A stretch of 6,909 bases of DNA from Gemmatimonadota bacterium (GTDB taxonomy: Bacteria > Gemmatimonadota > Gemmatimonadetes > Gemmatimonadales > GWC2-71-9). Position 1 is the first letter of the stretch. Each line of letters begins with the position of its first letter. Made by a program: the position numbers and the translations under genes. Of this stretch, positions 5,732-6,909 are shown in pieces. Below the pieces are notes generated by a model, which did no database searches, was not told the DNA's origin, and saw only the letters and a list, made by a program, of their open reading frames with translations. The DNA lies in NCBI GenBank assembly GCA_029859185.1, contig JAOUDR010000142.1, positions 1 to 6,909 on the forward strand. Reading direction: 5' to 3'.

Positions 5732-6909
5732 GGCTGTGCTCTTCACCCGCAGGGCCATGATGAGCACCACCCCTACTACCGCCCCTGCGATGTAGAAGGG
5801 AACGGCGACTCCGAGTGTCTGAAACGCCGCGGTGGCCCAGATCGGGGCGATGACCCGGGCGACGCCGCCGAAGGTCTGTTGCACGCCGAGCACCTGGCCG
5901 CGCTCGGCATCCGGGGCGAGCTGGGTCACGAGCGCGGACGTCGCCGGGAACAGCAGCGCGGTACCGATCGGGACCAGCGCGATGACGAGGGCCAACAGGA
6001 CGACCGTGTGCGGCAGGGGCGTGAGGGCGAGCCCCAAGGCGAGCGACAGGGCGCCGAGGCGCAGCACCCGGACCTCACCGAACAGGTCGGTCACGCGCCC
6101 GAGGATGACCGCCCGCATGACGACGCCGAGCGCTCCCGTATAGACGAAAAAGAGTCCGATCGTCTTCTCCGTCACGGCGAACGCGTGCTCCAGATATAGG
6201 GCGAGCACGCTCGTCATGGACATGAACCCGAGCATGCCGATGGCGTAGATCCAGATCAACCGGCTGACGGGGGCCCCGGGGTGCCGTATGACGTCCAGCA
6301 CGACCGTGTGGATGGAGCGGCGCACGGGTGCCGGCGCGGAGGGATCGCGCCTGGACGGGGAGGTCTCCGGCAGCCACCGCCACGCGAACCCGACGTTGAG
6401 AAAACAGAGGCCCGCGGCGATCAGTCCCGGTGCCTCGGGGCCAAGGCTGGTCGCGAGCGACCCGATGGCCGGACCGATCATCACGCCCGCCGAGGTGGCC
6501 GCCGACAGCCATCCGAGCGCTCTGGTGCGGTGCTTGGGTTCCACCGCGTCGCCGATGTACGCCTGGGCCACGCCCGTCGTGCCACCGCCGGCTCCCTGGA
6601 TGATGCGGGACAGGAACAGCATCCAGATCGTGGTGGCAAAGCCGAACACGACGAAGGCCATCCCGGAGGCGGCGAGTCCCACGAGCAGCGCCGGCCGCCG
6701 GCCGAACCGGTCGGACACCCGCCCCCAGAGGGGGGCCGACGCGAGCTGGGTAATGGAAAAGCTCGCGATCATCCACCCGATCACCCACTCCGGCGCCTGC
6801 AGCCGGAGGGCATAGAACGGGAGCAGCGGGAACACCATCGCGAACCCGAGCATGTCCACGAACCCGATGCCGATGAGCACCGAGATCTTCTGCATGTTCG
6901 GGTCTTTCA
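5726..6909 (-). CDS. MFS drug:H+ antiporter-type exporter (TetA-like, 12 TM), 5' end at window edge
   Basis: This inner-membrane secondary transporter is predicted to export small molecules in exchange for protons. From the ATG at 6895 it has 389 residues, the usual size for a 12-helix member. Motif A of the loop between helices 2 and 3 is GRVSDRFGRRP (58-68). A motif-B-like SRIIQGAGGG spans 96-105. The antiporter motif C reads GVMIGPAIGS (137-146) in helix 5. A degenerate second copy of motif A, GRVTDLFGEVR (266-276), opens the matching loop in the second half. A charged linker (about 176-205, rich in Arg, Pro and Ser) joins the halves. Asp14 in the first helix fits this class. The frame continues upstream of 6895 through Asn, Pro, Asp and Lys to an incomplete NTG codon at the edge, which would be a start codon if the missing base is A, G or T. 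No good ribosome site precedes 6895, so the start probably lies there or further out. Substrate unknown. Confidence 0.92.
   Translation of the reverse strand, partial: KDPNMQKISVLIGIGFVDMLGFAMVFPLLPFYALRLQAPEWVIGWMIASFSITQLASAPLWGRVSDRFGRRPALLVGLAASGMAFVVFGFATTIWMLFLSRIIQGAGGGTTGVAQAYIGDAVEPKHRTRALGWLSAATSAGVMIGPAIGSLATSLGPEAPGLIAAGLCFLNVGFAWRWLPETSPSRRDPSAPAPVRRSIHTVVLDVIRHPGAPVSRLIWIYAIGMLGFMSMTSVLALYLEHAFAVTEKTIGLFFVYTGALGVVMRAVILGRVTDLFGEVRVLRLGALSLALGLALTPLPHTVVLLALVIALVPIGTALLFPATSALVTQLAPDAERGQVLGVQQTFGGVARVIAPIWATAAFQTLGVAVPFYIAGAVVGVVLIMALRVKSTAT

Overview
This is a GC-rich bacterial chromosomal window (roughly two-thirds G+C, strong preference for codons ending in G or C). It holds four long protein-coding genes and very little non-coding DNA. 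The organism cannot be fixed from the sequence. A high-GC, soil- or sediment-type bacterium is likely. Gemmatimonadota is a guess based on the general look of the proteins and on the presence of a UPF0182 protein in a genome that does not look actinobacterial. I saw no tRNA, rRNA, CRISPR array, insertion sequence, phage gene or integrase.

Layout: (1) 1-1410, plus strand, a PLP-dependent group II (aromatic amino acid type) decarboxylase, cut at its 5' end by the window edge. (2) 1456-2673, minus strand, a radical SAM enzyme of unknown substrate with a second cysteine cluster at its C-terminus. (3) 2674-2938, a 265-bp divergent intergenic region with two 7-bp inverted repeats, weak promoter candidates and two plausible ribosome binding sites. 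(4) 2939-5671, plus strand, a full-length UPF0182 membrane protein with seven N-terminal helices and an ectodomain of about 610 residues. (5) 5726-6909, minus strand, a 12-helix major facilitator superfamily exporter of the drug:proton antiporter type, which runs to the window edge.

The strands alternate (+, -, +, -), so no two adjacent genes can share an operon inside this window. The only shared control region is the divergent one between the radical SAM gene and the UPF0182 gene. The two convergent gaps are 45 and 54 bp, and neither contains a classic hairpin-plus-T-run terminator. No common pathway is evident: amine formation, radical chemistry, an envelope protein of unknown function and efflux sit side by side without an obvious link.

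I do not see a clear new multi-gene system. The points most worth following are the unassigned radical SAM enzyme with its C-terminal cysteine motif, the UPF0182 protein with a topology that can be read from its charges, and the inverted repeat placed where an operator for UPF0182 would be expected.
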